Source of the DNA: Asterias amurensis
Lineage: Eukaryota; Echinodermata; Asteroidea; Forcipulatida; Asteriidae
Direction: 5' to 3'
DNA: 64,000 nucleotides
Assembly: GCF_032118995.1 (NCBI RefSeq)
Contig: NC_092665.1
Coordinates: forward strand, 16,884,012-16,948,011
Shown here: positions 12,201 to 22,739 of the stretch, one piece after another
Position numbering within the stretch: the first letter of the stretch is position 1
How the letters are laid out: every line of letters starts with the position of its first letter
Made by a program: the position numbers and the translations under genes
The notes under the pieces: generated by a model
What the model was told of the DNA's origin: nothing
What the model saw: only the letters and a program-made list of their open reading frames with translations
The model's database searches: none

Positions 12201-15200
12201 AGGCAACAATAATAGGGAAAAACAGTGATCTAAGTGACATTCAGTAACTTGGTGAGGTAGGGCAATGAATTAGACAACGGTTATACGAGGCAACAATAAT
12301 AGGAAAAACAGTGATATAAGTGCAGTCAGTAACTTGGTGAGGTAGGGTAATGAATTAGACAGCGGTTATACGAGGCAACAATAATAGGGAAAAACAGTGA
12401 TCTAAGTGACATTCAGTAACTTGGTGAGGTAGGGTAATGAATTAGACAGCGGTTATACGAGGCAACAATAATAGGGAAACACAGTGATCTAAGTGCAGTC
12501 AGTAACTTGATGAGGTAGGGTAATGAATTAGACAGCGGTTATACGAGGCAACAATAATAGGGAAAAACAGTGTGCAAAGTGACATTCAGTAACTTGGTGA
12601 GGTAGGGTTATGAATTAGACAACGGTTATACGAGGCAACAATAATAGGGAAAAACAGTGAGCTAAGTGACATTCAGTAACTTGGTGAGGTAGGGCAATGA
12701 ATAAGACAACGGATATACGAGGCAACAATAATAGGGAAAAACAGTGATCTAAGTGACATTCAGTAACTTGGTGAGGTAGGGCAATGAATTAGACAACGGT
12801 TATACGAGGCAACAATAATAGGGAAAACAGTGATATAAGTGCAGTCAGTAACTTGGTGAGGTAGGGTAATGAATTAGACAGCGGTTATACGAGGCAACAA
12901 TAATAGGGAAACACAGTGATCTACGTGACATTCAGTAACTTGGTGAGGTAGGGTTATGAATTAGACAACGTTTATACGAGGCAACAATAATAGGGAAAAA
13001 CAGTGATCTAAGTGACATTCAGTAACTTGGTGAGGTAGGGTAATGAATTAGACAACGGTTATACGAGGCAACAATAATAGGGAAAAACAGTGATCTAAGT
13101 GACATTCCGTAACTTGGTGAGGTAGGGTAATGAATCAGACAACGGTTATACGAGGCAACAATAATAGGGAAAAACAGTGATCTAAGTGACATTCCGTAAC
13201 TTGGTGAGGTAGGGCAATGAATTAGACAACGGTTATACGAGGCAACAATAATAGGGAAAAACAGTGATATAAGTGCAGTCAGTAACTTGGTGAGGTAGGG
13301 TAATGAATTAGACAGCGGTTATACGAGGCAACAATAATAGGGAAACACAGTGATCTAAGTGCAGTCAGTAACTTGGTGAGGTAGGGTAATGAATTAGACA
13401 ACGGTTATACGAGGCAACAATAATAGGGAAACACAGTGATCTACGTGACATTCAGTAACTCGGTGAGGTAGGGTTATGAATTAGACAACGTTTATACGAG
13501 GCAACAATAATAGGGAAAAACAGTGATCTAAGTGACATTCCGTAACTTGGTGAGGTAGGGCAATGAATTAGACAACGGATATGCGAGGCAACAATAATAG
13601 GGAAAAACAATGATCTAAGTGACATTCAGTAACTTGGTGAGGTAGGGCAATGAAATAGACAACGGTTATACGAGGCAACAATAATAGGGAAACACAGTTA
13701 TCTACGTGACATTCAGTAACTTGGTGAGGTAGGGTAATGAATAAGACAACGGATATACGAGGCAACAATAATAGGGAAAAACAGTGATCTAAGTGACATT
13801 CCGTAACTTGGTGAGGTAGGGTATTGAATTAGACAGCGGTTATACGAGGCAACAATAATAGGGAAACACAGTGATCTACGTGACATTCAGTAACTCGGTG
13901 AGGTAGGGTTATGAATTAGACAACGTTTATACGAGGCAACAATAATAGGGAAAAACAGTGATCTAAGTGACATTCCGTAACTTGGTGAGGTAGGGTAATG
14001 AATTAGACAACGGTTATACGAGGCAACAATAATAGGGAAAAACAATGATCTAAGTGACATTCAGTAACTTGGTGAGGTAGGGCAATGAATTAGACAACGG
14101 TTATACGAGGCAACAATAATAGGAAAAACAGTGATATAAGTGCAGTCAGTAACTTGGTGAGGTAGGGTGATGAATTAGACAGCGGTTATACGAGGCAACA
14201 ATAATAGGGAAACACAGTGATCTAAGTGCAGTCAGTAACTTGGTGAGGTAGGGTAATGAATTAGACAGCGGTTATACGAGGCAACAATAATAGGGAAAAA
14301 CAGTGAGCTAAGTGACATTCAGTAACTTGGTGAGGTAAGGTTATGAATTAGACAACGGTTATACGAGGCAACAATAATAGGGAAAAACAGTGATCTAAGT
14401 GACATTCAGTAACTTGGTGAGGTAGGGCAATGAATTAGACAACGGTTATACGAGGCAACAATAATAGGAAAAACAGTGATATAAGTGCAGTCAGTAACTT
14501 GGTGAGGTAGGGTAATGAATTAGACAGCGGTTATACGAGGCAACAATAATAGGGAAAAACAGTGATCTAAGTGACATTCAGTAACTTGGTGAGGTAGGGT
14601 AATGAATTAGACAGCGGTTATACGAGGCAACAATAATAGGGAAACACAGTGATCTAAGTGCAGTCAGTAACTTGATGAGGTAGGGTATTGAATTAGACAG
14701 CGGTTATACGAGGCAACAATAATAGGGAAAAACAGTGTGCAAAGTGACATTCAGTAACTTGGTGAGGTAGGGTTATGAATTAGACAACGGTTATACGAGG
14801 CAACAATAATAGGGAAAAACAGTGAGCTAAGTGACATTCAGTAACTTGGTGAGGTAGGGCAATGAATAAGACAACGGATATACGAGGCAACAATAATAGG
14901 GAAAAACAGTGATCTAAGTGACATTCAGTAACTTGGTGAGGTAGGGCAATGAATTAGACAACGGTTATACGAGGCAACAATAATAGGGAAAACAGTGATA
15001 TAAGTGCAGTCAGTAACTTGGTGAGGTAGGGTAATGAATTAGACAGCGGTTATACGAGGCAACAATAATAGGGAAACACAGTGATCTACGTGACATTCAG
15101 TAACTTGGTGAGGTAGGGTTATGAATTAGACAACGTTTATACGAGGCAACAATAATAGGGAAAAACAGTGAGCTAAGTGACATTCAGTAACTTGGTGAGG

Positions 15201-16719
15201 TAGGGCAATGAATAAGACAACGGTTATCTGAGGCAACAATAATAGGGAAAAACAGTGATCTAAGTGACATTCCGTAACTTGGTGAGGTAGGGTAATGAAT
15301 TAGACAACGGTTATACGAGGCAACAATAATAGGAAAAAACAATGATCTAAGTGCAGTCAGTATCTTGGTGAGGTAGGGCAATGAATTAGACAACGGATAT
15401 ACGAGGCAACAATAATAGGGAAAAACAATGATCTAAGTGCAGTCAGTAACATGGTGAGGTAGGGCAATGAATTAGACAACGGTCATACGAGGCAACAATA
15501 ATAGGGAAAACAGTGATCTAAGTGTTGTTCAGTAACTTGGTGAGGTAGGGCAATGAATTAGACAACGGTTATACGAGGCAACAATAATAGGGAAAAACAA
15601 TGATCTAAGTGACATTCAGTAACTTGGTGAGGTAGGGCAATGAATTAGACAACGGTTATACGAGGCAACAATAATAAGGAAAAACAATGATCTAAGTGAC
15701 ATTCAGTAACTTGGTGAGGTAGGGCAATGAATTAGACAACGCTCGCCTGACCTCCTTGTCAACCCACGCTTAAGTTTCCAAAGGATAAACACCAAGTACC
15801 AAGTACTAAGGGCAAGGGGCTTTTACAAATGGAAAGTCCAGGTGAATAAATAAGCCTTTCTGTCAAATTAAGGCAAAAAACAAAACGAACTGGGTATTCT
15901 AAAATTGTTCCAGGCATTTACTAATGAAATTAACTGGCCATCCAGTTGCTAACATTCCCATTTTGTTTCTTACCTGGCCTTGCTGCTCTTGTGCTGTGCG
16001 TAGCTACATGTAAAGCCTGAAATTTGTCCTTCTTGCTCACATTCAGTAAAATTATACCCTTCCTAAAGATAACACAAATATAACATTGGGAACAAAAGTA
16101 TAAATTACCACATGTTTCAAAGGAAAATCGTTTCAAACCTTTACAAAATAAACTGTTAAACCAACAAAGCAAATTTTAATGGTTTGGCTCTGTAAGGATG
16201 GAAGCCAACATTGACTGGTAAAAATCAAAATGATACAATCCTCTTAACAAGCATATGGGGAATCCATAAGATCAGTTTTTCTTTTATTATTGACAGCAAT
16301 AACTCAAGTTCTTGATGACATCAAAAACAACATTTATATAGCACATAAGCAGCGGCATCAATGCGCTTATTTACAAACATTAAATTTCTTAAACAATGTA
16401 TTGAAAATTTAAAATGTACCTTAAGCTACATACATAATGCAGGAACCATAAAACATATCTGGTAATTCGCAGAGTTGCCCTCCAGTAATTAGTCCTTGTG
16501 AGAATTTGTTTGGTAAGTCATTGGGTAGTCTAGAGCGAGTCTTTTAGAGCAAGTCTCACTGCACATCTATCATTGTCATGCTGATCATTTTAATGTTAAA
16601 CTTGATGTCTAAATTTGAAGTGTACCAACCGTTGCTGTTGAGTTATCACATACACATGCTGATTCTGATGATGACTTTAAGATGAGGACACCAAGAAGTA
16701 CCAACATTATTGAAGCCAT
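6203..16719 (-). CDS. TNF-receptor-superfamily-like membrane protein, complete, 7 exons, 242 aa
   Basis: Minus-strand exons 16719-16630, 16062-15974, 9431-9335, 9142-9076, 7875-7744, 7335-7201 and 6321-6203 (TAG) join with matching phases to 729 nt. Order: signal peptide (residues 1-20, MASIMLVLLGVLILKSSSES), then a Cys-rich ectodomain. The ectodomain includes CCCECPEGTFMAKRNTCEYC, then HTKCDPN, DRKCKC and CKKVNC, a TNFR-type CRD pattern. A Thr/Ser/Pro-rich stalk (about 128-158) follows, then a membrane segment (about 170-189, almost all Val/Ile/Leu), a basic/Cys turn (PKWCCFGKKKD) and a short 38-residue tail ending EPEQAPLSPQDTLL. No death domain is present. A receptor of this layout would bind TNF-family or similar ligands at the cell surface; ligand and adaptors are unknown. 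The ATG is preceded by an acceptor (tctttttcag), implying a 5'UTR exon upstream. Exon 1 uses a weak donor (gttggt). Another Cys-rich receptor class is possible. Confidence 0.85.
6653..7078. mobile_element. TTAA-class MITE family B, copy 3, with an inner insertion
   Basis: Arms match the copies at 4030 and 4819 (tgggtactttttcacaaa on the left, tgtaaatctgtggacatttg on the right). The centre (about 6828-6905) carries an extra palindromic block around taccagttgtggtatttaat. It lies in the last intron of the TNFR-like gene. Confidence 0.7.
7935..8270 (+). mobile_element. tRNA-derived SINE
   Basis: The head has an A-box-like stretch (tggcttgtgcgtaaagcg) and a clear B box (ggttcgattcc at 7990-8000), arranged as in a tRNA-derived RNA polymerase III promoter. 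An unrelated body follows, and the 3' tail is an (ATT)n run at about 8249-8268. It lies in intron 4 of the TNFR-like gene. Confidence 0.8.
8335..8719. mobile_element. TTAA-class MITE family A, complete copy
   Basis: TTAA at both ends (8335-8338 and 8716-8719) encloses inverted ends: ACACTATTGGTAATT on the left, CCAATAGTGTCCACTGCCT on the right. There is a central foldback around 8515-8560 (atttcaagacctcaaattc against gatgtctcgaaatcaaat). No coding capacity. Confidence 0.8.
9505..9660. repeat. Partial TTAA-class MITE family B
   Basis: One diverged arm (agattttaccttagacttac-like, gataatgatggtagaaa, gaggtgttgtagttt) abuts the start of the large minisatellite. Confidence 0.5.
9669..15742. repeat. 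Large intronic minisatellite, about 70 units of 87 bp, with a 2165-bp higher-order period
   Basis: The unit contains acaacggttatacgaggcaa, caataatagggaaaaacagt, gatctaagtgacattcagta and acttggtgaggtagggcaat. Variant units carry 'aagtgcagtcagtaac', 'gaaacacagt', 'gacagcgg' or 'cgtttatac'. About 1.67 kb (11340-13004) recurs at an offset of exactly 2165 bp (13505-15169), with the rare variants taaggtt, cttgatgagg and tgtgcaaag in register. This points to a recent multi-unit duplication. Because 87 is a multiple of 3, the array gives false 29-residue-periodic open frames on the minus strand. The array fills most of intron 2 of the TNFR-like gene. Confidence 0.97.
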
Positions 16720-17411
16720 AATCTGAAAAAGATAATATCACAAGAGTCAATATTGAAGATCATGCACCTACTTCTAGAAACTATAAGGCTCCCCCGTTGA
16801 CTCATGAGCTCACAGGGGAGACTAATAGTTTCTGGCCCACAGTAGGATAACAGGAAAATTGTTCACAATCCAAAACTAATTTTGTTTTTTCAAATCATCT
16901 ATCCAATTTTTTAACAATAACCATTTCACTTCATGGTGTGTTGAAGTTTTTAAAGCTTTGGTTTTACGTTGCGAGAGACAGTCCGCCATCAACAGTGCTT
17001 ATGCATGCGCGACATTTGAGCATTGTCATATATTATGTTTTCACACCTTCCATTGGTTAGTATTTTATTGAATATCTAGAAGCTTACTTAGTTACTACTT
17101 AACAAATTTAATTACATTTTTGTCCTAAGGCAATGGCTACTATATTAAAATCCAGAGATATCACAAGGCATGAAAGTAAAACACCCCACCCCTCCTTGTT
17201 ACACTTCATAACAATCCCGTTTCCCTCATTTCAGACCAGTAATGTTTGGTTTCGAGACATAAGAAACCAATCTATGATATTTTCTCTTTAATGTAGACTT
17301 ACTATTTATTACGCTTACCGGAATTTATTACAGTATGCAGTAAATCAAAAAAAAATAAATTGTTGTTATTTTCACTTGAAATATTTTAATATTTTCCCCA
17401 CATTTGCACAC
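16720..17411. other. Upstream side of the TNFR-like gene; no coding feature seen
   Basis: A candidate 3' splice site (tctttttcag) lies just upstream of the receptor ATG, so the 5'UTR and promoter should be within or beyond this stretch. The rest is AT-rich with no recognisable motif. Confidence 0.5.
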
Positions 17412-18326
17412 CATGGATCCCAATTAGTAACCATCTCACGTGGAGACCAGACAACTCGTCCGTTCGGACAACTCGACGGTTCAGACAACTCGACGTTTCG
17501 GACAACTCGACGGATGATTTATTCAACCGTAAGACAACTCGACTTGGGGTCAAGACAAGTCGACGGATGGCCATGACGGGGCTCAGCGCGGGGCGGGAGG
17601 GGGTAAATAGCGGCCTGGGGTGGGGATGTACTGACTAGCGACTTGGCAATGATGCAAGGGCGTTCCCCGGGGGGAGAGGGGTATATTATGGTGGGTGGGT
17701 TTATATCCGGGCAAACGGATAGTTGATTTTTTGATTCTTTTTTTTTACCATGACCCCGCGGCATTTTCATTGCTTGTACCATAGAGCAATGATCGAGTTG
17801 TTATTGTTGTTGGTAATAAAGTAAATAAAAGTAAATCTTCTAATAATAGAGCTGTATATAATGTTTTACTTATTTAATGTTTTAATTGTGTTTTTTAAAC
17901 CTTTTATTTTGAATAAATTGAAGACAACTGCTAGCTGGCTACACATAGAGTCATACCATGGTCATACTCATAGTCTGTTTTTTACACAAAAAGTCTTGAG
18001 ATAGTCACTAACAGATGTTTCTGCAAGTATGGCTTCACTGGAACACCACACTTCTTGTGATAAATAATAATTGGTAAATAATAAAGATCAATATTATAGA
18101 ATCGCAGGAATTATACAGGAAAGTTTGTGTAAACATGACAGTATTAAACGGAGGTCGGCCGCTCAACCGTCGACTTGTCTTGGCCATCCGTCGAGTTGTC
18201 TCAAAGTCGAGTTGTCGGAACCGTCGAGTTGTCGGAACCGTCGAGTTGTCTGAACCGTCGAGTTGTCCGAACGGACGAGTTGTCCGACGGACGAGTTGTC
18301 TGACATTCTCTCACGTGATCCATAGT
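17412..18326. mobile_element. Inverted-repeat element with arrays of a 16-bp sub-terminal word
   Basis: The left end holds about five head-to-tail copies of a word like GACAACTCGACGGTTC (17446-17575). The right end holds about six or seven copies in the opposite orientation (18165-18300). Both outer ends contain cacgtg and atggatc words in mirrored positions. The middle has no coding capacity. Sub-terminal repeats in opposite orientation at the two ends are typical of transposase-binding arrays of cut-and-paste DNA transposons; superfamily not determined. Confidence 0.75.
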
Positions 18327-18668
18327 GACTAAAGCAGAATGAAACTCAATCTAGCAGATAGGCCCCCTAGTAGTTTTGTTTTGAACTTTCGAGGTTGGAT
18401 GATGTTTGTTTGACTCATGTTGGCATAATAATGCACTAGTGATTATTACCAAAAATCAATCATTTGATAAATGTTGAGCATAACCAACGACAGGAAAGTT
18501 TATTCTTAGCATGATTAAGCCTGATGAAAATACAGACCGTGAGTAAACTGCATAGCTTCTGTCACCGGTGCAGCTTGCACAATTTCGCGGTAAACGGGAA
18601 TCAAAGTTGGGGACCGAAAACATATGAGGGTCGATAACGTTTGACGCTACGATATCGATAAACAAGTT

Positions 18669-19678
18669 TACAGTCGTTTGACCAGTTCTGGATCACTTCT
18701 TGAATTCACATGGTTTTTTGTTGCAATCTCTTTGATATCTTAAACAAAAAAGTTTATCAGTTTACCTAAACATGTCATAAAACTCACCAAGTATTCACTG
18801 ACAAAAAAAGATTAGTTCTTTTGAAGAGGCTTTGAGAAAAGTATCGTCACCGGTTTGACCAGTTCAGGATCAGTTGAATCTATTCTGAATCAGTAGAGTG
18901 CCCTTTATTGCAAACCCAAACTCCCATTCATAAAACTGTCTCTCAAGGACACGACAAATCAGAGGTGTGTTGGCATGGACTTGGACTTCCTTTCTTGAGT
19001 GAATGTCATGCAAGTGTCTTTAATAGCAGCGCAAAAACCCAGCGACAAAACCACAAAACAACAGCAAAGGCAAATGAAAAAGTGAAGCGAACCTAAAAAG
19101 CTTAATTTTCTCACAAAATAAAAAATCTACAAGAATTTGTTGAAGTAATGTTTCTCAAAATCAACTAAATAAACTTTCTACTGCAGTAGTATGATTTTAC
19201 CAGACTTAGTAAGTTAGTGCGGCACCATTTGACGCAATGAGATGTTAAGTGATCCCGAACTGGTCAAGGGTAAGTTGCCCCCTCAAAGAAGATTTTGATA
19301 ACTTCGTCTCCTCAAAAAAGCAAGATGACTGCACAGTATTTACAGGAATGTTTTTTTACACATTCTTATCATTTTACATAAATATTTTTTGCCCCGGCAC
19401 TCCAATTCTAAAGGTAAGAAGTTTTAACAGTGTTTTTCAACCAACATTTTTCAACAAAAAAAATGACAAATTTCGCAGACAACCTTCAGGAAAACGGCCA
19501 TAATTTATTTGCTGATGATGTTTGGCACCTTATTTTGGGTTTGTTGGTTTAATGGATGTTAATCTTCACATTTATCAACAGAAATTGGTAATAATGAGAA
19601 ATGATATAATTATTTGGTTATTGCAAATTTGAAGTGATCCCGAACTGGTCAATGATCCCGAACTGGTCAAATGACTGT
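18669..19678. mobile_element. Non-autonomous element with a repeated 18-bp end word
   Basis: The left end ACAGTCGTTTGACCAGTTCT and following GGATCACTTC are mirrored at the right by GAACTGGTCAAATGACTGTA. The word TTGACCAGTTCNGGATCA occurs once at the left, twice in tandem at the right (19633-19670) and at inner positions 18853 and 19250. About 1 kb, no recognisable protein. I found no clear target-site duplication. Confidence 0.65.
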
Positions 19679-21239
19679 ATTATTTGTTTATAATTATTAT
19701 ACTTACATTTTCAATGATTTTATATACCGAGCGACAGGAAGGGTCGGAAACTGGTGATCATGGGTGTGATTGATGAATTGGATGATGGCCGGCAGGCATG
19801 GCAGGTGGGTGGGGTGGCGGTATGGGTGTGTGGAATTAGTCTTGGTTACAAGACCATTGGTGTTGCGCGGTCACACACAACCAACGTTCCGATTATGCAT
19901 AGCCTTGATCAAGGCGCTACAGCCAGCCGCGATCTGCAAAATCCCAGTCCCCATCACTGAATTCCACCAGTGCACCCCCATACATAACACAGTGCATATA
20001 ATACGTATACAGCGTATGTACACACATACGTACTGTACATGTACATGTACCATCTGTATACGGTACACTTACGGTACATGGGTACTTCCTAGCCACGTGT
20101 GCGAGGTTGAAAGTAGTAAGACACGACCGTACTCACGACTACGCTATACTGTTCTCGCTGTACAATGTATGGTAATGTACATTTGTGTATGCACTGCATG
20201 CGTGTGCATAGTCTTGGTTCCAAGACCATTGGTGTTGCGCGGTCACACACAACCAACGTTCCGATTATGCACGGCAAAAACTGTCCACGCTTGTAATGAA
20301 CGAACGCTAGCGGGCGCTGTTTCTCTGATTTACGGATCTCACCATGTCCTGTGCTCACCATGGTCTTGGATATTTGCAAATTGAAGGCGTGGCCAGACTA
20401 TGTAAATTACTTTTAATGTATGCAATATTCATATCACGTGACGAATTGAAGATGACTATTCAAACTAGATCGAGTCAAAGGTCAATATGATCGGCGGTCT
20501 TTTTTTAATAATCTTTGCTCAAAGAGTGATTCCGTGGTCATTATAGGCCTATTAAAAGGAAAACAGTGAAATTTTAAGTATAGGTACCTATTCAGATTAT
20601 GGATACGTGACGATTTGAAATCGTAAATAATGGTCAAAAATCGAACGTAAAATTAGCATTCAGAGAGTCCGTGTATCGGACGCTGTATGGGCCCACGGCG
20701 TGGAGCAATCGGAACGTGAAATAAGCCTTGTGGAATATCACGTACCGCCCATGCCGTGTCTCGTGGGGTTGAAGGTGTTAAATCCCAGGCGCTATGAACT
20801 CCCAGCTTGCGGGTGTCGAATCCGTTGTTTCTTATGATCGCAACGTTCCAATATGCTCCATTTTAATTCATGGCCCCTAATTTCTTTTTGTTATGAGTTT
20901 TCAGGTAATTTTGATGATGTCAAAACCTAGGAATATCGCATATTGTTATATTGACAGTGTTATTGTGTGAGTAGCTTAAAAAAATTATGAGAATTTTTTA
21001 TAAAAGGTTTAAATAAAAACAATGCTAAAACAAAATTCCCTCAAAGCATAATTTTGTCAAACAAAGTATTATTTTTTTAATTCTGTGAATGAAGAGTTAT
21101 TTTTGAGGTAATGATTAAACTGGGCAACTAGTGGAATTTAATGACCCGTCTATTCGCCTCAAATAACTGGGAGTTGAATAGCAGTAGTCGCCGCTGGACA
21201 AGCAATCAAAACTCGAAATTTCTCATGAGTTATTCCAAA

Positions 21240-21960
21240 AGATATTGTTACGACTACATTCCCAAAAAATGTTATTTGGTTACGTTCCAAGCTACGCAGC
21301 TACTCGGCTACGTTTACGTTCCAAGATACGCTTAGGTCTACGTTCCTTCAAGTTACACTATAATATCAAAAGGTATGTTTTCAAGCCCGAGTCAAGCTAC
21401 GCTTACATTCCAAGATACGCAGCTACGTTTACGTTCCAAGATACGCTTAGGTCTACGTTCCTTCAAGTTACACTATAATATCAAAAAGTACGCTTCCAAG
21501 CCCGAGTCAAGCTATGCCTACGTTCAAAGATACGCAGCTGCGTTTATGTTCCAAGATGCTACGCTTCAGTCCAAGATATGCTTACGTTCCAAAAGATGTC
21601 AACGTTCCAAGCTACACAGCTACTCAGCTGCGCTTACAGATCTGCTTACGTTCCTTCAAGTTACGCCATAATATCAAAAGGTACGCTTTCAATCCCATGT
21701 CAAGTTACGCTTACGTTCCAAGATACGCAGCTATGAATTATGTTCCAAGATATGCTTACGCTCCACCAAAAGATACTGTTACGTTCCAAGCTACGCAGCT
21801 ACTCAGCTACGCTTATACACTCCAAGATACTAATAGGTTACGCTACAATATCAAAAAGTACGCTTTCAATCCCAAGTCAAGCTACGCTTACGTTCCAAGA
21901 TATGCAGTTACGGTTACGTTTCAAAATACGTTCTCACAAAGATGCTTTTGAATCCCTCAA
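21240..21960. repeat. Degenerate nested tandem array (tacgttccaagatacgc words)
   Basis: A short word close to CTACGTTCCAAGATACGCAG is scattered about 20 times. A larger block beginning gttccttcaagttacactat and including aatatcaaaaggtacgcttt and gagtcaagctacgcttacgt is repeated about four times, with starts near 21335, 21455, 21650 and 21825. Plus-strand frames read Tyr/Pro/Arg-rich peptides (YVPRYA), but no start, splice or frame consistency supports coding. Confidence 0.75.
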
Positions 21961-22084
21961 GATTTCCTTCCCCCAAGATTAAAAAACTTTCACTGTGAAT
22001 AACACTACAGGGCCCACCAGTTAATATCTGTTTGGCAGAAAATACTGTACACAATTTCTTTACTATCCAAAAATTTACTTGGGC

Positions 22085-22210
22085 ACTACAAAATTTCAAA
22101 TTTAATTAAAAATTGGCTGGCAACCAGTTTCTGCTAAGCAATACTATTTTGTGCTAACTATAAGCAAATTGTTTAGCCAATACAGAGGCTTCATCAGTGT
22201 GGGCCCTGGC
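22085..22210. repeat. Dispersed repeat family E ('gctggcaaccagtttctgct')
   Basis: Shares words (ggctgg, accagttt, ctgctaagcaat, gggccctgg) with 50468-50650 and more weakly with 63168-63405. It looks like a diverged short interspersed or foldback element. Confidence 0.45.
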
Positions 22211-22739
22211 ACGTCGGGAGCATAACGCCACGATCGCATTTCAAGCTGCATATCATGGCAATGCAGGTGTCTGGATCTGGACATTATACACAGAAATGTT
22301 TGTGCTGGTACCACAAACCTTTCTTTATCGTATTTCCACCCTGTGTCAAAGTTTCAAATCCTACTGATCTGGACATTATTATACTCCGATAAAAACTTAT
22401 ATACCCACACACAGAGTAAAGCAAAAGTCATGCAATGGAATTACTGCATGCATTGTACACTACATGCACAACACTGATGAATTATTCATGAGCCAACCGC
22501 AACGCAGCCTCTGATTGGCTCCACCGGAAAGTCGGGGGAGATTTGCCGAAAAACAATAAAAAAGTTAAGACCCGTCGTTGCAAATATTCAAGACCATGGT
22601 GAGATCTAAATCAGAGAAACAGAGCGCCCGCTAGCGTTCGTTCATTACAAGCGTGGACAGTTTTTGCCGTGCATAATCGGAACGTTGGTTGTGTGTGACC
22701 GCGCAACACCAATGGTCTTGGGACCAAGACTAATCCCTG

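Larger units (their letters stand above)
19838..22733. repeat. Long inverted arms flanking a degenerate tandem array
   Basis: An arm at 20211-20385 (ccattggtgttgcgcggtca, gaacgaacgctagcgggcgc) reappears inverted at 22580-22731 with only a few differences. A 63-bp piece of the same arm is also present at 19838-19900. The arms enclose 2.2 kb containing the degenerate array at 21240-21960. This could be a non-autonomous DNA transposon with TIRs of about 150 bp; I see no transposase and no clear target duplication. Confidence 0.6.

Noticed and set aside
9669-15742. CRISPR-like or coding repeat (29-residue periodic frames such as LPRISVVLFITLPHQ)
   Set aside because: Units are contiguous with no unique spacers, and the frames arise only because 87 is divisible by three. 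They are not flanked by starts or splice sites that fit.
9669-15742. Centromeric satellite
   Set aside because: Only 6 kb long and enclosed in an intron of an intact gene; a minisatellite explains it.
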